Below are positions 46,203 through 55,600 of a stretch of 64,000 nt of DNA, piece after piece. Every line of letters begins with the position of its first letter. Position 1 is the first letter of the stretch. Origin of the DNA: Streptomyces aureocirculatus (GTDB lineage Bacteria; Actinomycetota; Actinomycetes; Streptomycetales; Streptomycetaceae); contig NZ_JOAP01000039.1 of the NCBI RefSeq assembly GCF_000720475.1, forward strand, positions 1 to 64,000, read 5' to 3'. A model generated the notes under the pieces. That model had not been told where the DNA came from and did not search any database. It saw only the letters and a program-made list of their open reading frames with translations. The position numbers were made by a program, and so were the translations under genes.

Positions 46203-47008
46203 GCCGCCACCACCGTCCGACCGCTCCCCAGTTGCCGCATCACCGCGTGCACCCGCTCGGCGTCCGGTGCGCCGAGGGCGGCGACCACGCGGCCCTGGGC
46301 GAGGAAGACCGCCTCGTCGCACCAGGCGGCCGCCGTTGGGTCGTGCGTCACCATGACGACCGTGTGGCCGTCCCTGTCGACCGCTCCTCGGAGCAGGGTG
46401 AGGACGTCGTGGGCGGTCGACGGGTCCAGGGCGCCGGTGGGCTCGTCGGCGAAGATCACGGCCGGGTCGGTGACCAGGGCGCGGGCTATCGCGACGCGCT
46501 GCTGCTGGCCGCCGGAGAGTTCGGCGGGGCGGTCGCCGGTGCGGTCGCCGAGGCCGACGGCGGCCAGGGCCACGGCCGCGCGGGCGCTCACCCCGGCCGT
46601 CGCGCCGCCGAGCATCAGCGGCAGCGCCACGTTCTCGCCGACGCTGAGCGACGGCACGAGGTTGTGGGCCTGGAAGACGAAGCCGATCCGCTCCCGGCGC
46701 AGTCGCGTCAGCTCGGCCTCCGGCAGGGCGCCGATCCCGACGCCCTGCACCCGGACGGTGCCGGACGTCGGCCGGTCGAGCCCGGCCGCGCACTGCAGGA
46801 GCGTCGACTTGCCGGAGCCCGAGGGGCCCATGACGGCGAGGAACCGGCCCCGGGGCACCACCAGGTCGACCGGGTGCAGCGCGACGACCTCACCCCCGCG
46901 GTACGTACGCCCGACCCCGTCGAGGACGAGCGCGTCGCTCCCCGCCCGTTCCGTGGCCGCCTTCCGCGCAGGACCGCGCCGCCCGAACATCCCGTACGCC
47001 CTCTCCAT
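46199..47008 (-). CDS. ABC transporter ATP-binding protein (MacB/LolD type)
   Basis: 269 aa. Walker [10 protein letters not shown], signature [15 protein letters not shown], Walker [14 protein letters not shown], and H-loop VMVTHD. It couples ATP hydrolysis to the FtsX-like permease encoded next. An alternative ATG at 46990, preceded by GGAGAGG, would shorten it by six residues. Confidence 0.94.
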   Translation of the reverse strand: MERAYGMFGRRGPARKAATERAGSDALVLDGVGRTYRGGEVVALHPVDLVVPRGRFLAVMGPSGSGKSTLLQCAAGLDRPTSGTVRVQGVGIGALPEAELTRLRRERIGFVFQAHNLVPSLSVGENVALPLMLGGATAGVSARAAVALAAVGLGDRTGDRPAELSGGQQQRVAIARALVTDPAVIFADEPTGALDPSTAHDVLTLLRGAVDRDGHTVVMVTHDPTAAAWCDEAVFLAQGRVVAALGAPDAERVHAVMRQLGSGRTVVAA

Positions 47009-47142
47009 GACCCCCGCGGCCCGCGCCGCCCGTCACCGAGAACGCTAGGAATCCGGGCCCGGGGGCCACGAGAGGGCGCGCACCCGAAGCGGGGGTGGAG
47101 CCTGCTACACCCCCGCCGAGCAGCGGCGCCCGGCGGGTTGCG

Positions 47143-48024
47143 TCAGGCGGGCCTGCGCAACACCTCCACCAGCGCCGCGATGCTCTGCTCGGCGCGCCCC
47201 TCGGCGACCGCCCGCTCCAGAAGCGCGTGCATCGGCGCGTGCCAGCTCACGTCGAGACCGGCCTCGGCCGCGACCTCGGTGTCACCGGGGATGCCCGCGT
47301 GGAAGATGCCGACGGACGACTGGGGCGCGCTGTAGTCGCCGCGGTCGATCTCCGCCGCGAACTGCGGGAGCAGGGAGTTGATCATCTCCAGCCACTTCAC
47401 CGTGTACGGGACCAGCGTGCTCGCCTCCAGGCCGCGCGCCGTGACCAGTGCCGCGCCCTGGAGGAAGCCGAGCAGCGCGGGCAGCAGCGTGCCGCCCACG
47501 GCGGACTCGTACAGGGCCGCGAGGTCGGGGTCGGTGCCCAGGTGCACGGTGTCGCCGCCCATGACCCGCAGCGTGGCCTCGTGCTCGTCGAAGACGGCCC
47601 GGTCGCCGCTGTAGTAGAGCAGGGTGTCGGGCGCGCCCACGGCCGCGGGTACGTTCTTGACGGCGCCGTCGAGGAAGCGCGCACCGTGACCGAGAGCCCA
47701 GTCGGCCATCGCCCGGGCACCGGCGGGGGTACCGGAGTTGACGGTGACCAGGGTCCGTCCCGCGAGCGCGGACGCGGCGGGCCCCAGGGCCGCGAGGGTC
47801 GCCTCGTACGTCGTCAGACAGGCGATCGTCAGCGGGCTCGCGGCGATGGCGTCCCGGATGTCCACGGCGTGCACCGCGCCCCGCTCGACGAGCGGTGCGG
47901 CCTTGTCCTGGGTGCGGTTCCACACGGTGACGGGGTGCCCGGCCGCGAGGTACGCCGACGCCAGCGCCGCGCCCATCGCGCCGAGTCCGACCAGGGTCAC
48001 GGGTGTACGGGCGTGCGCGGGCAT
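47143..48024 (-). CDS. NAD(P)-binding oxidoreductase of the imine reductase / 6-phosphogluconate dehydrogenase-like family
   Basis: 293 aa. N-terminal Rossmann fold (VTLVGLGAMGAALASAYLAAG, about residues 9-29, in landmarks), VNSGTPAGARAMADWA, and a helical C-terminal domain. Streptomycete imine reductases reduce cyclic imines with NADPH and often have this architecture; the natural substrate is unknown. The ATG at 48024 follows GGGAGCAG. A GTAC-containing inverted repeat lies 87 bases upstream. Confidence 0.87.
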   Translation of the reverse strand: MPAHARTPVTLVGLGAMGAALASAYLAAGHPVTVWNRTQDKAAPLVERGAVHAVDIRDAIAASPLTIACLTTYEATLAALGPAASALAGRTLVTVNSGTPAGARAMADWALGHGARFLDGAVKNVPAAVGAPDTLLYYSGDRAVFDEHEATLRVMGGDTVHLGTDPDLAALYESAVGGTLLPALLGFLQGAALVTARGLEASTLVPYTVKWLEMINSLLPQFAAEIDRGDYSAPQSSVGIFHAGIPGDTEVAAEAGLDVSWHAPMHALLERAVAEGRAEQSIAALVEVLRRPA

Positions 48025-48110
48025 GGCTGCTCCCAAGGGGGCGAGGGACGGTGGGGTGGCGAGGTGTCGCTCGCCGCCCCTCAAGCCTGGTGCCCGCCGT
48101 GCTACCGCTC

Positions 48111-48137
48111 AAGTACCGACTATTCGGTGCGGTACTT
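48111..48137. promoter_or_regulatory. Inverted repeat AAGTACCG-N11-CGGTACTT
   Basis: Perfect 8-bp arms (48111-48118 and 48130-48137) enclose ACCGA-CTAT-TCGGT, a nested 5-bp inverted repeat (48115-48128). It lies upstream of the imine-reductase-like gene and touches the galE stop. It could be an operator (HxlR- or MerR-like spacing) or a small galE terminator. Confidence 0.6.
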
Positions 48138-49134
48138 ACCTCTCGGTGCGTGCCTGCCGCCGCGCCCCCGGGTGCAGCCGCGTCCAGCCCGCCCACGCCG
48201 ACTCCACCATCTCCCGCACGTCCCGCTTCGCTGACCAGCCGAGCTCGGCGGCCACCCGGTCCGCCGCGGCGACCACGCGCGCCGGGTCGCCCGCGCGCCG
48301 CTCGGTGACCGCGGCCGGGATGTCGTACCCGGTGACCTCCGCGATCAGGTCGACCATCGCGCGCACCGAAACGCCCTCGCCGCGGCCGACGTTGAGGGTC
48401 AGGTCGGTGGCGCCGGGGGATTCCGTGAGCCGCCGGGCGGCGGCCACGTGGGCCTCGGCGAGATCCGTGACGTGGATGTAGTCGCGTACGCAGGTGCCGT
48501 CGGGCGTCGGATAGTCGGCGCCGAAGATCCGCGGGGCCTCGCCGGCGGTGAGCCTCTCGAAGACCATCGGCACCAGGTTGAAGACGCCGGTGTCGGCGAG
48601 GTCGGGGCTCTTCGCGCCCGCCACGTTGAAGTACCGCAGGCACGCCGTGCGCAGGCCCGTGGCACGGCCCACCGCGCGGGTCAGCCACTCGCCCGCCAGC
48701 TTCGTCTCACCGTACGGACTCATCGGCACGCAGGGCGTGTCCTCGGTGACCAGGTCCACGTCGGGCATGCCGTACACGGCGGCCGAGGAGGACAGGACGA
48801 ACGACGGCACCGCCGCGTCCGTGACCGCGTCGAGGAGGACCCTGAGGCCCTCGATGTTCTCCCGGTAGTAGCGCAGGGGCTGCTCGACGGACTCGCCGAC
48901 CTGCTTCTTCGCCGCCAGGTGGATGACACCGGCCACCTCGTGGTCCCGCAGGGTGCGCGCGACGAGGTCCGCGTCCAGGGTCGAGCCGACGACGAGGGGC
49001 ACGCCGTCGGGCACGCGCTCGGCGAAGCCCGACGACAGGTCGTCGTAGACCACCGTCCGCTCGCCCGCCTCCGCCATGGCGCGCACGACGTGCCCTCCGA
49101 TGTATCCCGCGCCGCCGGTGATCAGCCAGGTCAT
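48136..49134 (-). CDS. galE: UDP-glucose 4-epimerase
   Basis: 332 aa. Extended short-chain dehydrogenase: NAD-binding GGAGYIGGHVV (residues 7-17), catalytic Ser/Tyr/Lys in SSSAAVYG and SPYGETKLAGEW, and RYFNVAGA. It interconverts UDP-glucose and UDP-galactose and probably supplies the wall-polymer glycosyltransferases encoded upstream. The gene ends with TAA, rare in this genome. The ATG at 49134 follows GACGAG. Confidence 0.93.
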   Translation of the reverse strand: MTWLITGGAGYIGGHVVRAMAEAGERTVVYDDLSSGFAERVPDGVPLVVGSTLDADLVARTLRDHEVAGVIHLAAKKQVGESVEQPLRYYRENIEGLRVLLDAVTDAAVPSFVLSSSAAVYGMPDVDLVTEDTPCVPMSPYGETKLAGEWLTRAVGRATGLRTACLRYFNVAGAKSPDLADTGVFNLVPMVFERLTAGEAPRIFGADYPTPDGTCVRDYIHVTDLAEAHVAAARRLTESPGATDLTLNVGRGEGVSVRAMVDLIAEVTGYDIPAAVTERRAGDPARVVAAADRVAAELGWSAKRDVREMVESAWAGWTRLHPGARRQARTER

Positions 49135-49241
49135 GGTCAGCTCGTCCCGTCGTGTCGTCGTGTCGGTCGTGTCGTGCCGGTGGTGGGCGCACCCCGGACA
49201 TCCCGGACGTGCAGTCTTCCAGAGCGCGCGTACGGCTCGCG

Positions 49242-50879
49242 TCAGGGGCCGTCGGCCCGCCTGCCCGGCAGCCTGCGGACCATCCGCGCGAGCCGCCGCC
49301 GCGCGACCGCCGCGACCCCGCGCACCCCGGGCGCGATCCGCACCGAGAGGTTCCCCGCCCGCGTCGCGTACGGCTGTACGAGCAGGACGCCGCGCCGCCC
49401 GCCCGGCACCACCGTGCGCCGCAGCAGACCGGGTCCCGGCACCGCGCGCGCCGTGGTCTCGCGTGCCGTGCCGTCGTCGAAGAGCAGCCGGAGCCGCAGG
49501 TCCCACACGTCGCCGTCGAGCGCGCCGAGGTCGACGCGCACCTCGGCGAGCCAGCTCCCGTCCAACTGCCCGGGGCCGAAAGCGGCCGTGCGCCGCAGAC
49601 CGGGACGGCCGCCGCCCCGGTGCGTCAGCTCCACGTCGACCACGCCGGGGCCCGCGGCGGCGACCCGCCCGTACAGCTCGTGCAGCCGCAGGCGCAGCAC
49701 GCTGGTGCCCGCGCGCGGGCGCAGCTCCGCGTCGACCGTGAGCGGAAGCAGCCGCAGCGGCCGTACGAGGAGGTGGTCCAGGGTGACCTGGGGCAGGTCG
49801 GGCGACCAGACGGGGGTGTCGTCGGCGGCGCGCGCGTACGGCGGGACGAGCCGGGCCGGACGGGCCGCCACCTGCTTGAGGCGGTCCAGGTCGCGGGGCT
49901 CGGCGGCGGCCAGGACGACCCGGGCGATGACACGTCCCGGCGCGGGCGCGGCCTCCAGGTCGGCGGCGTCGAACTCGGCGAGGTAGGCACGGGTGAGCGC
50001 CCACCACTCGCGCTGGTACTCCGGGCCGCGGGCCGTCAGCTCCCGCGTGTACATGCGCAGGCCGTGGTCGAGGAACTGGGCGCGGGCCGCCCGTGCCAGC
50101 AGCTTGTCGCCGCTCGCCGCGCCCCGCAGGATCTCCACGGCCCGGCGGTGCGCGGTGATGCGGGCCCGCCAGTTGTCGATCCCCGCGCGGTCAAGGGAGA
50201 TCGACAGCTTGGTGGCCGCACGCCGCACGTGCCACACGTACACGGTGTCGGGGACGAGGGCGATGCGCGGCGCGGCGGCCAGGACGCGGGCGCCGAAGAC
50301 GAAGTCCTCGTAGAGGAACCGGCCTTCGGGGAAGCGGATGTCGTGGGCGCGCAGGAAGTCCGTGCGGTAGAGCTTGTTGACGCAGAGCGTGTCGTGGACG
50401 AGGTGCGGGCGCAGCTCGGGGCGGGCCACGAGCGCGGGCTTGCGGTACAGCTCGGGCTGCCAGGGCACTTCGCGCCCCGACGGCAGCTCGCGCCGCACGC
50501 ACCGCCCGGAGGCGACCTCGGCGCCGTGCCCGAGCGCGGCGTCCAGGAGCGCCTGGGCGGCGCCGGGGGCCAGCACGTCGTCGCTGTCCAGGAACATCAG
50601 GTACGGCAGCCTGGCGGCGTCGATGCCGTCGTTGCGCGGGGCCCCGCAGCCGCCGCTGTTGACGGGCCGCCGGATCACCCGCACCCGGCGGTCCCGCGCG
50701 GCCAGTTCCGCGAGCACGGCGGGGGTGTCGTCCGTCGAACAGTCGTCCACCGCGATCACCTCGCCCACGGCGGGGCCCTGGGCGAGCGCGGAGCGCACCG
50801 CGTCGGCGATGTGCGGGGCGTCGTCGTAGCCGATCACGACGACGGTGATCTGGGGCTCTTGGGGTGAGTTGCGGTCCAC
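49242..50879 (-). CDS. Glycosyltransferase family 2 protein
   Basis: 545 aa. GT-A domain (residues 10-230) with ITVVVIGYDDAPHIADAV, VDDCSTDDTP and the metal-binding FLDSDDVLAP, followed by a C-terminal beta-rich domain and an Arg-rich end. The NSGGCGAPRN motif and overall build make it a paralogue of the protein encoded at 34677-36362. It heads a probable operon with galE. The GTG at 50879 has no ribosome site; a TAAAAT hexamer ends 7 bases before it, so a leaderless transcript is possible. Confidence 0.88.
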   Translation of the reverse strand: MDRNSPQEPQITVVVIGYDDAPHIADAVRSALAQGPAVGEVIAVDDCSTDDTPAVLAELAARDRRVRVIRRPVNSGGCGAPRNDGIDAARLPYLMFLDSDDVLAPGAAQALLDAALGHGAEVASGRCVRRELPSGREVPWQPELYRKPALVARPELRPHLVHDTLCVNKLYRTDFLRAHDIRFPEGRFLYEDFVFGARVLAAAPRIALVPDTVYVWHVRRAATKLSISLDRAGIDNWRARITAHRRAVEILRGAASGDKLLARAARAQFLDHGLRMYTRELTARGPEYQREWWALTRAYLAEFDAADLEAAPAPGRVIARVVLAAAEPRDLDRLKQVAARPARLVPPYARAADDTPVWSPDLPQVTLDHLLVRPLRLLPLTVDAELRPRAGTSVLRLRLHELYGRVAAAGPGVVDVELTHRGGGRPGLRRTAAFGPGQLDGSWLAEVRVDLGALDGDVWDLRLRLLFDDGTARETTARAVPGPGLLRRTVVPGGRRGVLLVQPYATRAGNLSVRIAPGVRGVAAVARRRLARMVRRLPGRRADGP

Positions 50880-51031
50880 GGGGGAAATTTTAGAGCTTGG
50901 CAGAATTTATCCGATTAGGAGTCTTCGTGGTCTTCGTCGGGAAGCTTGCCCTGGGCGCCTTCCCGGACACCATCGCCTCACACGTCCCACCAGTCACTTT
51001 CGCCGCCCACATCCCATCGGTCACCTCCGCC
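50880..51031. other. AT-rich upstream region of the GT2-galE operon
   Basis: 152 bases between genes. Positions 50885-50925 are markedly AT-rich for this genome and contain TAAAAT 7 bases before the GTG start. No good -35 is seen at the expected distance. Confidence 0.45.
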
Positions 51032-52693
51032 TCATGACACCCCGCCCACCCGGGCGAGGATCTCGCCGGTGCGGGAGCTCCACGTCACCACCACCGCCTC
51101 GGGGGGCAGCCGTTGTTCCGGGGCGAGCAGCAGCCAGCGCACGTGGTACCGCTCGACGACGGCGGCGCGTTCGGCGGGCGTCGACGCCGGGTCGAGGTAG
51201 CGGCGCACCTCGTCCAGGCGCCGGTTGCGCACCGACTCCTCGAGCGAGGCGTCCGGCCAGGCGGGCGCCACCAGGTTGACGCCGAACGCGGGGACCGAGC
51301 GCATGGGCCGGTAGCTGTCGGTCAGGACGACGTCGCCGCGGTCCATGTGCGCCGCCGCCCAGCCGTAGTCCGGCCAGCGCGGTGGCTGGGCGAAGCCGAC
51401 CGGGTCGAGGGCGCGGGGCACCACGGCGCCCGCCTGGATCTGGAAGAACCCGGTGAACGCGCCGAGCGCGGTGGCCCCCGCGAGGGCGGCGCGGCGGGTG
51501 CCCCACGGGCGCGCGGCCGCCAGCTCGATCGCCAGGGCGAACTGCAGCGGGACCAGGGTCAGACCGAGGATGCGGCCGTAGGTGTAGTGGCCGCTGAGCC
51601 AGCCGTAGCCGACGACCGCGCAGTCCAGGGCGAACATCACGACCAGCGGGTCCTTGTGGTCCTTGCGCCACCGCAGGTACAGGGCGGGCAGGCCGAGGGC
51701 GGCGAGCCAGAAGCGCTCGGGCATGTCGGTGTACAACTGCCGGTGGATCCAGTCGACGGACTGGTCCCCGACCAGGGTCAGCGGGTTGAAGTACGGCCAG
51801 GTCGTGGCCACCGCGAGGGCGGTGAGGCCGGTGAGCGCCCACATCAGCGGCACCCGCAGCCCCGCCCTCACACCGTCCCGCAGCGCCCGCCCGCACTGCG
51901 GCACGGCGAAGGCGGTCACACCGATCACCGCCGCCACCGACGTGATCGGGTGGATCAGCAGGATCAGCCCGCACAGCGCGCCGAGCCCCAGGTGGGTCGG
52001 CGCGCCGCGCCGGGACCTGGCGGCCGTGCCCGCCCACGCCCAGGCCCAGAACATCAGCGCGATGCCGAACGTCGACGGGTAGCCGAGGTTGCCCGTCATC
52101 GACATCAGGCCGAGGTAACCGCTCCACCAGGCCATCCGTGTGCCCCAGAGCAGCACCATCGCGAACAGGGCGAGCACGGGGGCCCAGGGGCGCGGTGTGA
52201 GGACACGGACGAAGCGGCCGATGCCGGTGAGCAGCACGAGCAGGTTCAGCGGCCCGGAGAGCTTGACGACCTGCCAGCCCGCGAGGCCCGTCGCCTCGGC
52301 GAGCAGTGCCTGCGCGACGGCGTACGGCGAGTAGTACGCGCTGCCGTCGCCCGGCAGGTCCGCCATCGGGTGGGCCGGGTGCAGCAGGTCGTCCTTGAGC
52401 CGCTCGACGACCGCCGCGTGCTGCCCGAAGTCGCAGCAGATCGGGACCCGCCAGTAGGCGAGCGACATCACGAGCCAGAAGAGCCCGCCGAGCAGGAGGT
52501 AGGGGCTCGGCCGCCACCGCACCCCGAACCCGGACGCGGTGGCCCCGAGCGAGACCCGCCGCCACGCCGCACCCGCGCCTCCCGCCGCGCCCGCACCCGC
52601 GGCGACGGTGTCCGTGCCCGCACCCGGCGCGGGCGCGGGTGCCGCGGGCGCGGACGACTCTGCGGCGGGTGACGGTCTGATCGGCGCCGTCAC
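51032..52693 (-). CDS. Multi-spanning membrane protein, GT-C-like, paralogue of the 33002-34585 product
   Basis: 553 aa. An Ala/Pro-rich head (residues 1-60), about ten transmembrane segments, and a soluble C-terminal part. It shares with its paralogue the external-loop motif DFGQHAAVVERLKDDLLHP (Asp88), YYSPYAV, LTGIGRFVRVLTPR and the C-terminal VERYHVRWLLLAPEQ region. GT-C enzymes transfer sugars from polyprenyl phosphate outside the membrane; that role is inferred. The GTG overlaps the TagF-like gene by 4 bases (GTGA), so the two are coupled. Confidence 0.75.
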   Translation of the reverse strand: MTAPIRPSPAAESSAPAAPAPAPGAGTDTVAAGAGAAGGAGAAWRRVSLGATASGFGVRWRPSPYLLLGGLFWLVMSLAYWRVPICCDFGQHAAVVERLKDDLLHPAHPMADLPGDGSAYYSPYAVAQALLAEATGLAGWQVVKLSGPLNLLVLLTGIGRFVRVLTPRPWAPVLALFAMVLLWGTRMAWWSGYLGLMSMTGNLGYPSTFGIALMFWAWAWAGTAARSRRGAPTHLGLGALCGLILLIHPITSVAAVIGVTAFAVPQCGRALRDGVRAGLRVPLMWALTGLTALAVATTWPYFNPLTLVGDQSVDWIHRQLYTDMPERFWLAALGLPALYLRWRKDHKDPLVVMFALDCAVVGYGWLSGHYTYGRILGLTLVPLQFALAIELAAARPWGTRRAALAGATALGAFTGFFQIQAGAVVPRALDPVGFAQPPRWPDYGWAAAHMDRGDVVLTDSYRPMRSVPAFGVNLVAPAWPDASLEESVRNRRLDEVRRYLDPASTPAERAAVVERYHVRWLLLAPEQRLPPEAVVVTWSSRTGEILARVGGVS

Positions 52694-55600
52694 CGCATCA
52701 GCCTGTCCGCGACGCGGCCCGCGGCGCGCCCGTCGTCCAGGTCGCAGTACGCCTCGCGGAACGCCGCGTACGCGTCCGCGTGCCGTCCGGTGACGGCGTC
52801 GAGGCCGCGCAGGGCGTCGACGACCTCGGTGGTGGAGGTGAGCAGCGGGCCCGGTGCGCTGTTCTCGAAGTCGAGGTAGAAGCCGCGGACGGTGTCGCGG
52901 TAGTGCTCCAGGTCGTAGGCGTGGAAGAGCATCGGGCGGCCGGTGTGGGCGAAGTCGAACATCAGGGACGAGTAGTCGGTGATCAGCACGTCGGCCACCA
53001 ACAGGAGTTCGGTGGCGCGCGGGTGGGTGGTGACGTCGCGGACGAACGGTGCCCGGGCGCCGGGGAGACGTCCCGACGTCAGCGGGTGTCTGCGTACGAG
53101 CAGGACGTGGTCGTCGCCGATGCCGTCCTCGACGGCGCCGAGGTCGAGGGCGGGGTCGTGGCGGTAGCGGCCGGGGCCGAAGCCGAGGTGGTCGCGGTAG
53201 GTGGGCGCGTACAGGACGACACGGCGGTCGGGGGGCAGGCCCAGTTCGCGCCGGACGCGCTCGGCGACCTTGTCGCGGTCGTCGGCGAACAGCACGTCGT
53301 TGCGCGGCGATCCGGCTTCGAGGACCTCGCCGTCGTAGGCGAGGGCGCGGCCCAGGTGTGGCGTCGCGAAGCGGCTGGGGGAGACCAGGACGTTCCACTG
53401 CGCGGCCAGGCGCGGCAGTCGGTCGAGGTGGCCGTGGTCGGCGTACAGGGTGTCGGTGAGGTCGGTGCCGATGCGCTTGAGGGGGGTGCCGTGCCAGGTC
53501 TGGACGACGGTCTGGCCCTCACTGCGCCGGAAGAAGTCCGGCAGGTGCCCCGCGGTGACGATGCGGCGGCAGCGGGCCAGGGCCTCGTGGAACTCGGCGC
53601 TGTGCTCGGCCACGCCGTGCGCCCCCGCGGGCACCCGGGTCTGCTGGTCCTGGGTGACCCACAGGTGCTCGACCTCGGCGCCGCGCCGCACCAGCTCCTC
53701 GTGGACGGCGCGCGGCGAGTCGCCGTCGAAGTACAGGACGGCGTCCCGCAGCGCCCTCGCGCGCTCGCGCGGGTAGTGCTCGGTACGCAGTCGGTGGCGC
53801 CGGTACGCACCGCGTTCGGTGGGCGCGAGGACCGACCGGGCGTCGATCACGAGCCGGTCGCCGAAGCGCCGGTCGGCGGTGAACTGCCGCCCCTGGAGCA
53901 CCTGGTGGAACGGCAGCCCGGCCCCCGTCGACGCGAGCACCCGTACCGGAACGCCCGCCCCGCTGTTCTCCACCTCGCGCAGGAACACATACCAGCGGCC
54001 TTCCCGCAGCACCCCGCCCCCGGGCGCCACCACCGCGCGGAACCGGTCGCCGGTCAGCTCCACCGGCACCGTCACCTCGTCGTCGCGGCCGCTGTGCCGC
54101 AGGACGAGATCGGCCGAGGGCCAGCTCGCCTCGGTGGCGGAGCCCTCGATCTCCAGGGTGCCGTCGGCGGTCCACACGACCCGGTCCGCGATGGGCCGCC
54201 GGGTCAGCTCCACCACCAGGTTGCCGCGGTCGTCGGCGGTGGTGCACAGCTCACGGCCCGGCCGGGTCGCGTACCGTCCCGGCGGCAGGTCCGTGACGGC
54301 CGCGAGGGGCAGCGTCGAGCCGTCGGGGAGTTCGAGTGCGGCCTGCCAGCGGTCGCTGTGCGGCGGCTCGACCTGGGCGGGGGCGTGGTGCGGGGCGGGC
54401 GGCACGGCCTCCAGGTCGGGGAGGTGGAGGCGGGCCTCGAAGCGGTCGTCGACGACGGCGACCGGGAAGTCGAGGCGGACACCGCAGGAGTGGGTGAGGC
54501 GCAGCGCCCTGGGACGGGCGTGCCCCGGCAGGCTGCCGGTGAGCACCACGTCGCCGCCGTGCCCGCGATGGCCCTCGACGCGGGCCGCGTACTCCTGTAC
54601 GCGCAGCACGAGCCGGCCCTTGCTGAAGCCGAGCACCACACGCATCCCGTCGCCGAGGTCGTGCACCAGGGACTGGGTGCGGGAGCCGTCCCGGGCGCGG
54701 ACGGCGGCGCGGCGCACGACGCCGTGGCCCGCGACGACCACGCCGAGCAGCCAGTTGCCGGGCCGCCACTTGCCGCCGGTCCTCAGCCGCTGCGGGTCGA
54801 CGGTCATCTCGAAGCCGGACAGGTCGTAGCAGTGCAGTTGCTGCCCGGAATCCTCGGTGGCCTCGGGCGCGGGCACGGTCCTGGCAGGCACCCACCGGTA
54901 CCGGCCCCTGCTGTGCGCCGCCTTGAGCAGCCCGGTCTTCACCGACTGCGCGGGCCGGGCCGCGTCCAGGTTGTGCAGGTGCGCGTAGCCGCTGATCCGC
55001 AGCAGCCCGTCCGCGCCCCAGCGCGCCTCGCCGAGGCGCGCCACGGCGGGCAGTTCGTCGCGGCCGAGCCGGGCGATCTCGGGGGGAAGGTCTGCCAACC
55101 CCGGGTACTCGGCGTACTTGCGCACGGCGCCGCGCACCGCGAACGTGCCCTTGCCGCCGCGCCGTTCGTGGTCGAGCAGTTCGATCAGCTCACCGGTGCG
55201 CCGCTCCCGCACCAGGTGCCACTTCACGCGCAGATCCACCGGGAGTTGCCGCAGGATCTCCGGGTCCGCCGCGCGCAGGAAGTCGGCGGTGCCCTCCAGG
55301 AACGCCGCCCGGTACTCGGGGCCGCCCATCGGCAGCCCCTCCAGGAAGTACACGAAGTCGTCGCGCAGGCACGAGACGTCGTACGTGGACTTCAGCTCGG
55401 GCGCCTGTCCGGCCAGGAAGGTGCTGACGTGGGCGCAGGCCGCGATGCGGTCCCGCACGCCCTTGACGTCGGTGCGCCGCCGGGTGATCGAGCCCTCGCG
55501 CACCCGCCAGTAGTAGACGTGGTCGTTGAGCACGTCCACACAGGAGGCTAGGAAGTGCGCCGGGATCATCACCGGGGTGTCCTCGTAGAGCCGTCCCTCG

